This document shows positions 42,901 to 59,571 of a stretch of 64,000 nt of DNA, piece by piece (the first letter of the stretch is position 1; every line of letters begins with the position of its first letter). This DNA is from Syngnathus acus. Its lineage: Eukaryota; Chordata; Actinopteri; Syngnathiformes; Syngnathidae. Both the position numbers and the translations under genes were made by a program. The stretch covers positions 4,299,053 through 4,363,052 of the forward strand of contig NC_051093.1 of assembly GCF_901709675.1 (NCBI RefSeq), written 5' to 3'. The notes beneath the pieces are model-generated. The model saw only the letters and a program-made list of their open reading frames with translations. It was not told the origin of the DNA and made no database searches.

Positions 42901-45900
42901 TCAATTCCAACTCAAAGGCACATACCCGGAGCTTCGGTTTCGCTATCGGAGCTGGAGCCGCTGCTGTCTGAAGAAGATCCCGGCTTTTTGGAAGAAACCA
43001 TAGACTCCAGAGATTTCTCAGCTGCAAAACAATCGCGTGTGAATCTCCATGTCCAAACACCACTGTGATAAGACACGGAAAGAACAAATCTGACCTCCGC
43101 TCTTCTTTTTCTTGCGAAGGCACGTGGACACGTAGCGCTCCAGCTCTCGCAGAGTGGAAGGCTTGAGCGTCTCAAAGTCAATCTCGATCTCGTCGGGGTT
43201 GGAGTTCTTGAGCGAGGGCTCTCTCGACTGGATGATGTGGACCACGCGGCCCAGTTTGTCGCCGGGAAGCTTATTGATGTCCAGACTGAGTTGCCTCTTC
43301 TCTTCGTACGTCATTGGCTTGCATTTCTCCGACGAGGCCGACGAGCCCGCCGGGTCGTCTTCCAGGCCGAGGATGGGCGGAAGGTTGGGGGGCTGGTTGT
43401 TTTTCATCGCCTCTTTTTTACTATGAACACAACGCAGATACATACACTTAATCCTCTCAAAGCGCCCCCCGGAGGCCGCGACACTCAAATAAACCCACCT
43501 GGATTTCTTCTTGGGAAGCTCTTTATTGTTATTTGTACTCGTCTTGGTCCTTTTCGACAGCTGCGAAACAGGTGCGGCATCCTGGATCTCCTCGACGAGG
43601 CAGGGCATGCCAACTTTCTTCTTGTGTTTCTCTTTCTTCTTCTCCTTCTTTTCCTTCTCTTTTCTCTTTGGTTTGCTGGCTTGCGGCTGGGAAAGGGCGG
43701 CCAGCTGCTCGTGGACGGCCTTCAGCTGCACAGAGACAAGGGGAGCGCGTGCTAATCGCGAACGAGGACTGGCGGTGTAACCAAAGTGTTCTCGTTTGAT
43801 ACCGACCTGCTCCTGGAGCTCCGCCAGCCGCTGAGCTCGGTCCTCCTCCGAGTCGTCGGTGGAAGACTCGGACTCGGAGGAGGAATCGCTGGAGCTGTCG
43901 GAGGAGGAGGCGACGCGGGCCATGGGAGGCTGGGGTTTCACCGGGGCGGGGTGGTGGAGCGGAGGCGCCGGGACGGAGGCGAGCGGCTTGGACTCGGGCT
44001 CATCTGGCATCTTGGCAAAGCGCATCTCAAACACATCCTAGAAAGAAAAAAAACAAAAGGCGTAAAACAAATGATACTTTTGTTGTTTTGAGTTTCAAAA
44101 TTTTTACAAGCTGTTGGCTTGGCGACGATTCAATTTCCCTTGAAAAACCATTATGAGAATCGTTTGCAAGCGTGCTGCTAAGATAATCGTTTCACTGAAA
44201 CCAATTATATGAAGCATTTAATAATACTGCCACACGTTTCCCAAAAACCTACCTGCAGCTTGCGTGCCATAGCCACCACCTCGTGGTCAGGCGGATTATA
44301 TTTATAGCAGTTGGAAAACATTAACCGCACGTCGGCAGCAAATTCCTGCGGCTCCCGGTATTGCCTGTTCTCCAGCTTGGCCTGCGTAGTACAACAAAAA
44401 CAATTGAGGAAATGACCTGGAATGTCTGACGCAGTGCTCAGTCAAAAGCCAGGCACACCTTAATGGTGCTGAGGTCCATGGGATGTTTGATGATGTCATG
44501 ATAATCGTGCAGGCCGAGCGCGGCCACGTCGACGGGTTTGTAGAAGGGCCAGGCGTAGATGGTGTGCTTCTTGGACAACATCTCCCGGACCAGACTTAAG
44601 CAATAGCCCAGTTGATCTTGCGGGACGGGGCTGTGGCCGCTACTGGGCCCGCTCATTCCCAGGCCCATGGCTACTTGATGCTGCGAGTCGGGCGCCTCTT
44701 TCTTGATCAGTTTGGTGGGGCGGGTGCTCTCCCGCCTGGGCAGGGTCTTGCCCGACTTGGACTCGGCCGGCGAGGACTCGCTGAGCTGGTCGTTAGCGGT
44801 GGGTGTTGTGGTGTCCGCTTTTCTTTTCTGGCTCTTTCTTTGCTGGAGATAAATGACAGTAAAGGGAAATTCACAGATGTATTCATGTTTTGCTTTTTTA
44901 GTTCAACTTTTTATTATTGGTCAAATTTTAATTCTGCTTGCGACTTTGAAGGTGCATTAGTTTTCAAATTAAGCACACAAGTTTGTGTGGAAAAGGCTGT
45001 CCTCTCCTCCGTCCACTAGAAGGCAGTGTTGCCGCTGAACAGGAAATGAGTCATGTTTTGTTTTAAAATTGAAAACAAGCCATTCTTTGATCTTCTATTT
45101 TGTGTTGAACTCAAGTTGGGCAATAAGATAAAGAGTGTAATTTGCCTAACATCTGCTATTATTTATTTATTTGATTTATTTCTCCCTCTCTGTTGCAAAA
45201 CATTGATGTCGGCGAGATTAAAAAAAAAAAGAAAGTTAATGATTCCCGCCGTCGATCGCACACTCACTTTGGTCATGGTGATCGGGTTTTGCAGCATGGG
45301 GGCGGTGCTCTGGATGGACGCCGGGGGAAGGGAGGTCTGAACAGGAGGAGGCACGGAGGTCATCATGGGAACTTGCAGAGTGCAATCCAATTGGCCCAAA
45401 GCGTAAGGCGCTCCGAGCGACGCCGCGTGGCCCGGTAACGTCGGGGGAACGTGGGACGGGAGGGCCTGCATTAAAGGCTGAGGAGGTAGTGAAGGCGGGC
45501 CCTGCACCGGTCCTCTGCTCTGAGCCACCGCCGAGAGGTTGGACAGACCTCGCGTTTGAGGGGTGGTGGACGAAGGGTCGATGATCGCCCCGGGTTTCAA
45601 GCTGAGACCTGAAGAGAGACACAGTTGAGGAAAAGCGACACGTGACGGTGACGCCGACTCGGAAACACGTACCGGCGTCTCTCCGACCTCGGCCCCGGCC
45701 TTTCCCTGTCATGACGGCAATCTCAATTTCTTCCTGAGGCATGTCGGCGACCTTTTGGAGGAAAGCCTTCTCTAGCGCCTTGGCCATTAAGACGATGTCG
45801 TCCGAAGGCTGCAATGGCAGACAAACGACGAGTCTGGTCAACTTCTCCACTTGTCGTTAGGGATCAAGAGCGCCGCTGCAGTACCTTATTGTACATGTAG

Positions 45901-48900
45901 CAGTTGGTAAACATCTTGTTGAAGTCTTGGATACATTCTTGGGCATTCCAGTAGTAGCTGTTTTCAAGCCTTTTCTTGATTGTTCCCATGTCCATCGGAC
46001 TTTTTATGATGGTGTAGTAGTCCTGCAAAATGCATCATTTGAGAAAAAAAACTTTCCAGTGGATGTTCGCCTTTCAATTATGTCACACCCGTGAGTAATC
46101 GTGTAAGGACCTTGTGACATCATCGCTGCAGAAGGTTCATCAAAAAGCATTATTTGGGCGAGGCTGAAGTGATGATTGACGTCGGTTAAAGTTAATCAGG
46201 TTTACTTTCCGGCTCGAGCAAGCAAACGAGGGCACAATAATCACCCGGATATTCGCCGTGGCGCCATTTTGTGGCACAAGAAAAAAAGAGATGACTTACG
46301 GGCAGATTGAGTTTGACAGAATCGACCGGTAAATGGAAGGGCCAGGCGAACTGGTGCTTCCACAGGGACTTGACCACCACCTTGAGCAGGTACTGCAGCT
46401 GATTGGTCTGGCGCTTAGGCCTGTCAAGGTTGATGTATTCCGGGGGCGGGGGGTTGCCGCCGCTGTGGGGCTGCCCCTGGCCGCCGCCGCCGCTGCTGCT
46501 ACTGCTGCTCGACATCTGCGCTGCGTCCAGCCCGTCCCCCATCCTGACGGGGTTGGGCATGGGCTCGGGCCCCGGCGCGGGGGCAGGGGGAGCGCTGTTG
46601 GCAGTGCACCAGTTCAATCTTGGCCCCGGCACAGACTCCACTGACAGAGCACCACTGATCCCATTGCACTCCTCGCCGGACTCTCTAGAGGGGGGCGGGC
46701 GGAGAAAAGAGGCCAGATGTTCATTTTCTTGGCAGCATTTCCGTTTATGTTGCCGCTAACAAATGTAATTAGCGTTCCCGGTACAATTCACGACTCAAAG
46801 ATCCGATCTTAGCTCATCGGCGAAACCGACGTCAAAGTGGGACGTCGAGATGAAAAGATTAAAACGGAAGCTGTTTCCACAAGACTTTAAGCTTCAACAT
46901 TAGCCGCATTGTCTGAGACAAATCCCATTCTTGATGAGTCACTTAATGGGAACAGGGAAGCAGTTTGTGCAAACACATGACATGAGCTCGACCACCTCGG
47001 GGCATTCAAACACACAGCAGAGAATCGGACGATCTTGAGGTCACACATGATAAAAGCTAGAACTGAACGTTCATGATTTGAAGTTTACTTGAGATCACTA
47101 TTTGTTCCGAAAATGTTTTCTTAATGTCTTGCCTTAGATGAAGTTCAGAACGTCGTACGTAACGCCGTCATACACGGATCAAAGACTAACCAAACAACAT
47201 GCTTGTGGTAAATCCAAACTTCAGCAAACGCCCAGAGGTGCAAAAGTCATTAAAAAGGGAGAAAGATGGCCGCCGTTGCTCTCAAGCATTTCAACACATT
47301 AAGGGGTCGCTCCAGGTCAAACTGAACATTATGTAATGTGTTTGTAGCTGGTTTGTTTCTGTACCGACGAGTCTGCTTGAATGCAAACCAGTTCTGCGGA
47401 TGATAGATGGGTTAGGATATTCATATCAATCGATGAAGGCGGGGAAAACTTTACAAATTCATCAAAGGTGAGCCCGCCAGCAAGCGTCGAACAAACGGCT
47501 AAATCCGATGAATCCTTGCGGGATAGGGTGACTAAACAAATGTGGCGCGAGTGTGCAAACAACATCTGTAGGGCGCAGGGCAAGGCGAGCAATGCTCGGC
47601 AGCGCACTCGATTACAAATCAAGTCGTCCCTGCTAGTCTTTGAAATGTGTTTCAGGTTTCCTTTGGGGCGACAGAGCTCCACAAGGGCAAAGTCAAACAG
47701 AAAAAAAAAAAAAAAAAGCGGTAGCCACAACCAGTTGCTCGGCGCGCCAAACTCTTATCGTGCGAGTAAATATTGCCAGATGGTACTCAGCCGCTCGTTA
47801 ACATCAGCAACAACCGCCGTCGCTCGCGACAGTCTTTCACAATGAAAAGTGCAAACAAACTCGCGGAAGGCATTCATCAGCAATAAACGCACGAGCGTCA
47901 ACTTAAACCTCCCGCAGGGTTATCGGCATCTGACTCGGAAAACGGCTCACAATATTTTCCACACTGGTGCACTTGAGGGACACGGGACATCTATTTATAT
48001 GAATGTATCGGCGATAGTATCGCTGGCGTCTGCCGCAATTCGATACTAAATTGTGTTTGACTTTATCGGATGACTCGCGTGTTGGCGGATCCACGGTTAG
48101 TTTTAATTTGAAAAGCCACACATTTTGAGGAGATCCAAACAGGAAACGTCGGCTTTTTATTACCACTTAACATCCCGTATCATTCAAAGAAACTAGACTG
48201 TAAACGGTGATTACTAAGACAAACTAACAATCGCAACGGGCAGTAAAGTCGCCTTATGCGTTGAGGTTTCGCTTTGCTTACACACGATGTCAAGAAAACC
48301 CAAATCTTGGCCTAAGGACCAAGTAGCTCTCGGCCAAGTCGTCACACTCACTGCGGAGTCCGAGCGCTGAGTTGAAGTCAAACATTCCTGAGATATTTCA
48401 AACTGGGGGAAAAATGTTCACGGGAAAAAAGAAACCAAATTAGCATTTCTTTAAAAGTCCTAATGGTGAAGGCCGGTTGTTGGCATGTGAGACTAATCAA
48501 GTGTGCAGAAGCACTAAAGTGAGGGCAATCAAAAAGTCCACTTCCTGCCGCTTGCATGTCCTACATTGCCCCTTGAGTTCTGGAAGACCAGTTGACCTTT
48601 GACCTGGACATACATCACTGCAGACTGCTGTGGAATGTTGAAAAGAGCGGAAGGGGCTTTAAGTTCCTGGGGTTGTCTCACACCAGGAAATGTGCTGCTC
48701 TTGTGTTTGGCCTCACAGCGACTGCGTTGGAAAGAACATCGTGGCAAGATGTCTCCCGTCAAAGTCTCGATGAATCATTCATGCTCGGGTCGGGTCAAGC
48801 GCAGGTAAAGATGTCAGACAGCTCTCTAGTGTTAAGCCTAAAAGTAAATGCTTAAATAATTAATAGCGCTCAGGCGCCGAGCATCCTCGCTGATCCCAAA

Positions 48901-50215
48901 AGGCATTTGCCGCTTTCCTCCAACTGAAACTGGGCTGCTTCTAACTCAAATAAATGCTGATAAAGCGCTTTACTATTGATCTCGATCACACATATGACCT
49001 TTGACCTATGTAATGCGACTGGCCTTCGTGCTGAGTATGAGGAAGTTAAATTAATGACACTTCCAGTTATGTTCATATTTTCAACCGACGCTCCCGGGGT
49101 TATTTTTTTACATCCAAACTCACCTTGTGTTCTAGAAATAAAAGTTCAGTTACGGCCCCCTGAGCGGCAATTTCGCAATCTCTGAGGGGAAGGAACTGAT
49201 GTTTGAATGGGAACAAATGGGGAGGTGTGGGCTATCAATCATTCCTTAACTAGGTCAATAAGTGGGATACAGGTGAGGTCATTCCAAGGATTGAATTAGC
49301 GATGATGAAGTGATTAATCATCGGGACAATGATAAAGCGGGTGCAACCGTGAAATGCCAGATCTTAGTTTCGACATCATTTGCATGTGGAAGGCTTTACG
49401 CCACCAGTATCAGTATCACTACCCCCCACCTTATTTAGGGGAGTGGAACATTTGCTCTCACCCAAGAATTACAGCTGCTTCTCCGCCTGACAGCGTCATG
49501 TTAGTTTTGTATGCAAATAAACCATCTCAAAGGGCTACTAAAAAAACAACCAAGAAAACGTTTGGACGACTGGATGATGTCCCGACAATGCAAAGCCGTA
49601 CGAAGTAATGCGTCTGTGTGAGTCAGGCCACGATAAGCCTCAAATGGGGCCAAGCATGACTCAAGCAAAAGAAAATGAAGGCCCTTTCATGGTGAACTTC
49701 CAGCTGGCCGTGATCCGCCAGCCAAACTTCCATGAATCACACACATCCCCCTTCTTCCTCCGCCGCCGTCCCCCTTCCCCCCACACACACACCCTCTCAC
49801 ACCAGGAGGTTGGTTCATGGCTTCTGGCAAAAAATAAAATCAAATGTGGAAAAAGAACTGTCCTCTACATGAGAGTGTAAGAAATATCTCAAGAGGGGGG
49901 GGTGTCGGGCCATGTCAATACACGCTCGCCACATGACAGTCCCAAGCGCCGAGACTTCGGGCTGTTGCAATGTTGCCGTGTCTTCAGCATATCAACACGC
50001 TTTGCCTGGAACTGATTTCTTGTGTAAGTTTCAAAAAGAAACCAAGAACAAATTGGGTGTGAGCTTCCTAAAAAAAGAGACGTTCTGAGAAGAAGTTTAC
50101 CGCTCAATACAATTTACCTTTTCACCGAGACTGAATGTGCAATCTTTTCCAGAAGGGCATCCAGTTTTTGGAAATCCAGCAAATCGTTGGACTTGGCATG
50201 CATCTTGTAATCCAT
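39966..50215 (-). CDS. brd4: Bromodomain-containing protein 4, long isoform
   Basis: BET reader of acetylated histones that recruits P-TEFb. Nineteen coding exons: 50215-50118, 46684-46300, 46022-45885, 45808-45673, 45608-45268, 44842-44459, 44381-44253, 44037-43807, 43725-43499, 43420-43095, 43021-42926, 42854-42486, 42402-41599, 41513-41407, 41297-41147, 41061-40937, 40839-40613, 40470-40185 and 40034-39966. They total 4629 nt, giving about 1542 aa. Bromodomain 1 spans exons 2-4, with shelf WPFHLPVD and acetyl-lysine Asn in NCYMYNK. Bromodomain 2 spans exons 6-8, with WPFYKPVD and [13 protein letters not shown]. Then follow a Ser/Asp/Glu cluster (exon 8), a Lys-rich basic region (exon 9), the ET domain (exon 10, [20 protein letters not shown]), a Gln/Pro-rich region, and the P-TEFb-binding end [18 protein letters not shown]. 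The first exon adds about 33 residues not in human BRD4. A TAA sits directly before its ATG. Confidence 0.93.
44843..45267 (-). other. brd4 intron with no other feature seen
   Basis: Intron of about 425 bp between the exons carrying the BD1-BD2 linker. Sequence is AT-rich with a short A run, and no other signal is recognised. Confidence 0.5.
46685..50117 (-). other. brd4: Large first coding intron of brd4
   Basis: About 3.4 kb between the N-terminal exon and the first bromodomain exon. It holds a 17-19 base A run near 47700 and assorted short open frames on both strands with no recognisable domain. No other gene is seen. Confidence 0.6.
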
Positions 50216-53129
50216 TTAGATCAACTCCAGCGCACGGAAACAAGCCACAATCCCCAAAAGAAGGGTTAAAAAGCGATTAGGAAACTTTGTTTTTCCTTTT
50301 CTGTCATCCAGAACGCAGATTTAAAACTCGAGGCTATGGTGCGTATCCTAAAATCCCACAAAACATGATGGGTAAATCCATTGCGTAGTCCAAATGGAGT
50401 TTTGAGAGGAGGGGTGGTGGGGGGGTTGGCTGTTCCAGGAAAAAAATAGCCCGGCAGACGGGAAGAGCTGGGTCGGGATCGGAGGAGAGGCCAGGCTAGG
50501 CGGCAGCCGGCAGGCTGCGTTAGCTGTGTGAACCGGTCTTCTCTCTGCCCCATCCCCCTCTCAGTAGTACAACGGCCCAGTTGCCAAAGGCTCTGCGCTC
50601 CATTGTGTCCTCTTCGGGGGCCTCCCTAACTGAAATGAAAAGCAAGCGGCGAGCGGGGAGGCACGCAAGGCCGGCCTCGCGAGGACCCCGGAGAGACTCC
50701 GGGAGGAGGACTTTGATCGCCTCGCTCGCTGCCTCTCTAGCACGGGTGGACCAGCATGCAGTTTCTCAAGAGGAAAAATGGCTCGGCTGCTTCCTCATTC
50801 ACTGGAGCCTCGGCCCACACACTCGCGCACGCACACACACACACCCCTCCCTTCCTCTGGCTGCCATACGTGCTTGTTCATTCCACCCCTCCCCTGTTTC
50901 CCCATCAATAGCTTGAGGTCCTCGCTCGCTCGCCTCTCTCTCTCTCCCTCTGCCCGACTCCTCCACCTTTAACACCCCACCCCTTCCTGTCTTTGCTGCT
51001 GTCCGCTTCATCGTGCTCCACCCCCACTCGGTCTCTTCTTGGCAAACCAAACCACTTAAAGGATACCCATACCCGCCATGTGGGAGAAAATGTCATCAAA
51101 GTTGAGACCACATGTGTTGTACGTGACAAGGCAGGTATGTAAACGATTAGGATCAAAACACAGAGAGACGCAGAACCGACACCAGTAATTAAGTGCGGAA
51201 GAGAGAACAAGAGGGAGGATTAAAGAAAATGATGACCCATTTTGGAGCGGAGACGAGAAATGCAGAGGTTGGGAAAGTTATTGGCGCAATACAAAGCAAA
51301 CAGAGCGCGTATGAATCGCAATGCTACAAATTAGCACCGGTGGAAGCGCTTTTTCGACAACGCAATTTCTTGTTTGTTGTGCAACAGGGACACAGAAAAG
51401 CCAAACATTCGGCAAGAGCCACACGCCATCAACGTTTGAGCAACGGACTTTGCTACAGCCACTCAATGTCCTGTTTGGATTAGTGGTCTTTCGTACGCAA
51501 GTTGGAACGCACACCAACAGTCGAAAAGTCATAATGGCCAATTTACTGTTTACTGGGTTTGATCATGTGACATCCACAAGCCGTGCGAGTGTGATGTCAT
51601 TTTCAGGCGACACCCACCGTTATCGCAAAAAATGGTGCAGCGCAAAAAGACTATTATGGATTCGGCTGGCCGGCTCATTTGTTCACAGAACAAACTCTCC
51701 GTTTCATCCAGAGGTCACTCATATCTAGGCCAAAAATGTTTCCATGGCAACTGGAGAGCAGAACCAAAAACAGCATCATAACAGAGAGATGGAGGGGGCA
51801 TAAAGCTATGAAAAGTACGTTCTAAGCACACAAAAGGATCACAGCTTGAGGTCGCCATCAAACCATACAAATGCTTACAAAGACTTTGTAAATGTACTAT
51901 CAGTTCTTTGCCTAAAAAAACTCTTTCGCAGTGTACTTCGGGTCATCATCAGCACTGAGAGGTGCCATGCGATCCATTCCAAAACATTTGACAATTCAGT
52001 CAACCTCCTGCTTTTTGTCCTATCATGTAACAGAACCGGTTCAGTTGGCAGTCACACATGCTCACCGAGTCATGGAACATCAGAGCAGCCAATTATACAA
52101 ACATATGCATATACAAACTGTTAAAATTCCACTACCTTACTCTCTCAAATTAAGTCTTCAGTCAAGAACATGGACATCATACCAATGCAAATCCAATGTG
52201 GTGGCGTCGACTAGAACCGCGTGTTTACATTTATGGACCACCCACCACATTGCGCTATTCCAGCAAAGATAAAAGAGATAAAAGTACAGTACGTGTGTAT
52301 AATTCAAGAAATGCTGTTTCTAAGAATAGAGCACGGACAGTCTGCCATGTAACGGGCCTGGGCGCCGTGGGGCTGCTTGCACAGTAACATAAGTAGACTC
52401 CATTGGGTTCGTCCATTATACTCTGTCATTATTAGCCACACGCGTCAAGTAAAGGAGTCATGAAGTGATTCGGTTCATGGGTAACGGCTAAGTAGCCGCC
52501 ATCGTCGGCCAGCCTAATGTTAGGCCATCGGGCATGGATTAGAAAGCAGTTTCGTAACGGACGTCCGAACACAAAGTGAAACCAGGCTTGCTAACACGCT
52601 TGTAGGCGCGACTATCCACAATCTTGACCGTTTAACAGATGACAATAAGAGTACCGTCATTTGCCTCACCGGCTCTGTTCTGAGCAAATTGCCACAGTGT
52701 AAACGTGCGCCATCATCACTGTGACGGCGTCACCGTCTCCCACAACACAAGACAGTCGACGAGCCAAGTAGCCCTTAGCCGCCGAGAACGGCGTTCGTAA
52801 CGGCGTTTGGTGGGCTGCGGGTGGTACAATGGGGGCTAACGGTGTTTATTAAGTGTAAGGGATGTCAGACGGACACACAAGTCAAGTGCGGTTATTGTGT
52901 CTTTTTGTAGACAAGTGCCAGCTAGCGTTTGGCTAATAAGCTAGCCTAGCCAACCGAAGCAGGCCCGCCGTGCGAGTCAACGCTCGCAACGGGCGCCGGC
53001 TATCAACGTCTCCCCCTTCCCAATTTAAGGCTTTTCACGCCACCGTCGCCGTGTTCCACACCGATCACTGGCACAGTTGACGGACGCGACACAAGCGAGA
53101 GAATTAGAGGTTGAAACAATGGCCATTAC
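50216..53129 (-). other. brd4: brd4 5' region: intron or UTR and possible second promoter
   Basis: About 2.9 kb between the first coding exon and the inferred non-coding exon 1. The part at 50390-51010 is GC-rich with CT-rich tracts and could be an alternative promoter and leader. An acceptor-like TTTTCTGTCATC...AG arrangement cannot be placed with confidence. No unrelated gene is recognised. Confidence 0.4.
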
Positions 53130-53235
53130 CTGGGTTTATCAGGTTGCCAGGGCGCGCGGGTTCTCTCTCTCCGAGGACCATGAACACCTCTCCTTGTCGA
53201 TGACGTCACGCGTCGGGGACGTAATGAGCGTGCCA
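53130..53235 (-). promoter_or_regulatory. brd4: Probable brd4 promoter and non-coding exon 1, with CRE
   Basis: A strong minus-strand donor, CAG|GTAATG, lies at 53130 after AAACCC. Upstream in the transcript sense are a CpG-rich segment and a perfect palindromic cAMP-response element TGACGTCA (53201-53208). This is the expected form of a housekeeping vertebrate promoter with an untranslated first exon. The start site is not determined. Confidence 0.5.
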
Positions 53236-54326
53236 GTCGACTGCTAGTTGAACCGAGTCACGTGTGACATGCAAGTCAAACGAAAACAACAACAGAAATG
53301 GCAAAAAAAAAAAAAAAAAAGAGTAATTGATCGAGGGTAGTTTGGTTTGGGGAACTTATTTGAAATGTTTACTTTGGAATACGCTATATCTGTACATTTA
53401 TTAAATAAATATATTAATCTGAGATGAGCGAAACAGGGAATCAACATGCAGAACAAAACTGTACAATTGCTGTAATTAATTGTTCCGTGCATATTTTATC
53501 AGAGCATAAAGTTCCTGTGCAATTCTGACGTCTCCTTAGATAAGATAGAGCCCAGAGAAAATCCATTTTGTCATCTTTATCTAAAATACAACTTTAGCAA
53601 ACGAATTGGTTATCAAGGACAACTTATCACGTGTATAAATATCACATGTAAACGCTGATGCTTATACCTTGTCCGACCCAGGATCGGAATCATTATGTTC
53701 ACTGACCTGAGGCATCTACCATTATTTCGTCAACATTTTAATCAAGGCAGTTAATAAAATATTCGGATGTTTCTCTGCAAGGAACGAACGATTCCGGTAG
53801 ACTGGAACGCAGCACAGGGTTCCGCGTGAGTTTGACATATTCTCGCGATGTTAATTATGTCACAGGCGGAAGTCGCCAGGTAAAGGCGCGGGCCAATCGG
53901 GACCAAATTTGTAGATTAATAAATTACTAAAATTGGAGATGAAAGTCAATCATCATATATTCTAACTCTATGTATTATTCATTATTCTTCATTTAATTCC
54001 TTAAATATGAAAGATCCTTGAGTTGCTTAAACTCAGAGGTTATTTATTCATAGCTCTCTACTGACACCTGCTGTACTAAAGAAAGTATAACAGACGCTTG
54101 AAGACGCAGCTCCAACATCTTGGCGCAAGCCGATGACGCAACACGCCCTGTTCCAATTTTGTTATTTTCGTACCCTGGTGACCTGCGTTCTGCTCTGTCC
54201 ACTTCTACTAGGTATACACTTCACACGAGGAACCAAAAGGTGTCGACTATTTAATCAGGGCCATATAACGTCTTCAAGCGCCACGGTGTCGCCATCTTGT
54301 GGTCATCGAGTGTTTTTATGTATATA

Positions 54327-54376
54327 TCCATTCATCCATTTTCTATACCGCTTGTCCCCACGGGGGGTCGCGGGTG
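54327..54376. repeat. Fish interspersed repeat fragment (CATCCATTTTCTATACCGC type)
   Basis: TCCATTCATCCATTTTCTATACCGCTTGTCCCCACGGGGGGTCGCGGG is a commonly seen start of a teleost dispersed repeat. Only about 50 bp is present. Confidence 0.65.
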
Positions 54377-54382
54377 TTTGTG

Positions 54383-54414
54383 TCTATATATCTATATATA
54401 TCTATATATATATA
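54383..54414. repeat. TATATC/TA microsatellite
   Basis: CTATATATCTATATATATCTATATATATATA, directly after the repeat fragment. Confidence 0.85.
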
Positions 54415-54469
54415 AACGATTTCATGTTATAAGACTGACATGATTCAGAAGATGGTGCAATCTCTCTTT

Positions 54470-56585
54470 TTTATTACATTTGACTATCACAAGAGCATTT
54501 TGTGACAACTTATAAAATGAAGCACTCCTAAAATTTGAAATAAAATACTGGAAGAAGAAAGGAAAAGAAAAAAAAAAATCACACTAAATTGTTTTTTTTT
54601 ATTAAGTTTCTAATAAGAACACTACAATTTGTCATTCTTCCTTTAACTCTTTCTTTCTAGAACAATTCTAAAGTTGAGGTATAAAAGGAGTTCAGACAGA
54701 CGCGTGGGTCTGAAAACAGCGGTGGGGTTGGGGGCATTTGGGGGGGTTATATATACAACAGAGATGGAAAGACAGAGGTAGAGAGAGGGCTAAATACAAG
54801 GGAAAGAGAAGCGATACAAATATACTAAGAGGAAAAAAAAAAAAGAATAATAATCAAAAGGGCTTTTTGGGGGAGACATTTGATACTGTGGAGGCATTTT
54901 TTCTTTCTCTCATCACTTTCATGAAAGATTCATGGGAACCATCAATTTCCACAGCATCAAATGTCCCGAGCAGTAAACCCCACATTTCCACCCGGTTATG
55001 TAACAAAAAGCCTAAATAATAACAATAATAAAAAATAATGTTGATACAGAGTTATATAGCGAGTCATGTGTGTCGGGAATCAGCCGGGGGAGGGGTATCG
55101 TGGGGGGGTGGGGACAAAATGCCAAATAATAATTAGCATCTGAACCAAGGTCGAGTATATAAAAGAAAGTGAAACATTACACAAACTGTACAGTGACATC
55201 CATTACACAGGTAGAAAAAGAGAGGGGGGGGGCGGGTCAGGCAGGATGGAGGGAGGGGCTTGATCACATTTTGGTGTATTAGAACTAACAAAAGTAATTA
55301 CATGTTGGGATATTACATCGGACAATTAGGCCAAGTTTTTGTTTTTCTTTAACCCATTCACGTCTATATAGGTCAACTGGAAAAGATCACTGTTGTATAG
55401 TTTTTTGTTTTTTTTAGCGGCTGGCAGTGAATGAGTTAAGGACATTCCTGTCTTCATAACAAGACGACTTAACTTGACGATTAAAACTTGTGTTTAAAAA
55501 ATGGCAAAAAAGTGGTTTCCTTTTTTTTTGGTAAGAAGGGCGAGAGAGCTAGTGGAGCCCTCATCTGATTAGCCAAGAAAAAAAAATGGCAACACAGGGA
55601 AGTCCATATTTGTAAACAGTGAAAATAGAAATGTTTCCAGCCCCCCACACCCCCAAAAAATAAAATACAACAAGACACACAAAAATAGTAGGTGGCATCA
55701 TCACCATTATCATGATTACTGACTGTGGTATTTTTGGTTTTGGTACAACAGGTGGTCGTCGTGCGCGTCGCCATGACGACACACAACTATCCAAACAGCA
55801 CGCGACGCTCGTTTCTTTTTTGTTTGTATTTTTTGGTCAGACTATAATATTTATACCCTTTTAATTCATTTTTTCCCCTCCATTTATCGTAATTAAAAAC
55901 CAAGGTAAAAAGTGAGGGCGGGGCTGAACGAGTCCTAACATGCATGGAAGACGAGTTTTACTAGAATCCGGATGGTCGCCCTCGCTGTCACGAGCCCCCT
56001 CCTCCCTTGCCTTCTCTGATGCGCTATTGGCAGCGTGTTTTATTTTTGGTGGCGGCTGGTGCATTCTTAAAAAAAAAAAAAAAACACGCACAAAAAATGG
56101 CCTACAATCAGAGAAACTAGCGGACAGAAAAAAAAATTGTCGAATTTAGTGACCCAAAAAAAAGTGGGATTAGTTCCGTCCACTCTTCTTGGTCTGCTAA
56201 CCGGTTAGCCACAGTTAGCCACGCTCATAACAAGGATGCTAACAGTGTGACACGGTGATGCTGATGACGAGCCGGGCGGTGGCGCTTTGGTAAGACCCTG
56301 CTGGGGCGACCAATCGAACGAAGCCACGGGTGAAATGTGAGCGTGTGTTAAGAGAACGAGCAGATACACGTGTACGTGTGGACATCAAGTGTGGGCGGGG
56401 GGGGGTAGAGAGAGGAGTCCATAGTTGCGTTGCTGTCCTGCGTTCCAGCACAGTGGTGTTGTGTTCATGACATGATCCCATTGAGTCCAAGATGGCGGTG
56501 GGTGGGAGTGGGGGGTGGGGTGGCCCCACCGCCACCCCCTTGGAGTGGAAACGGCGTTAACGACGGAAGGCGGATGCTACTCGGA
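54470..56585 (-). other. pbx4: Probable 3' UTR of pbx4
   Basis: From the pbx4 stop at 56586 leftwards there is no coding signal. A minus-strand AATAAA at 54470-54475 is a candidate end, giving about 2.1 kb. PBX genes commonly have long 3' UTRs; the true end is unproven. Confidence 0.45.

Positions 56586-59571
<2,986 letters not shown>

Larger units (their letters stand above)
53240..54465. other. Intergenic spacer between brd4 and pbx4
   Basis: AT-rich spacer without a supported gene. It includes an 18-base A run near 53305, a fish repeat fragment at 54327-54376 and an AT repeat at 54383-54414. A 99-codon plus-strand frame at 54133-54432 runs into the repeats and is rejected. Confidence 0.5.

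Noticed and set aside
47381-47845. 154-codon frame in a brd4 intron considered as a nested gene
   Set aside because: It contains a poly-lysine run from an A homopolymer and no domain, and has no start context or splice support.
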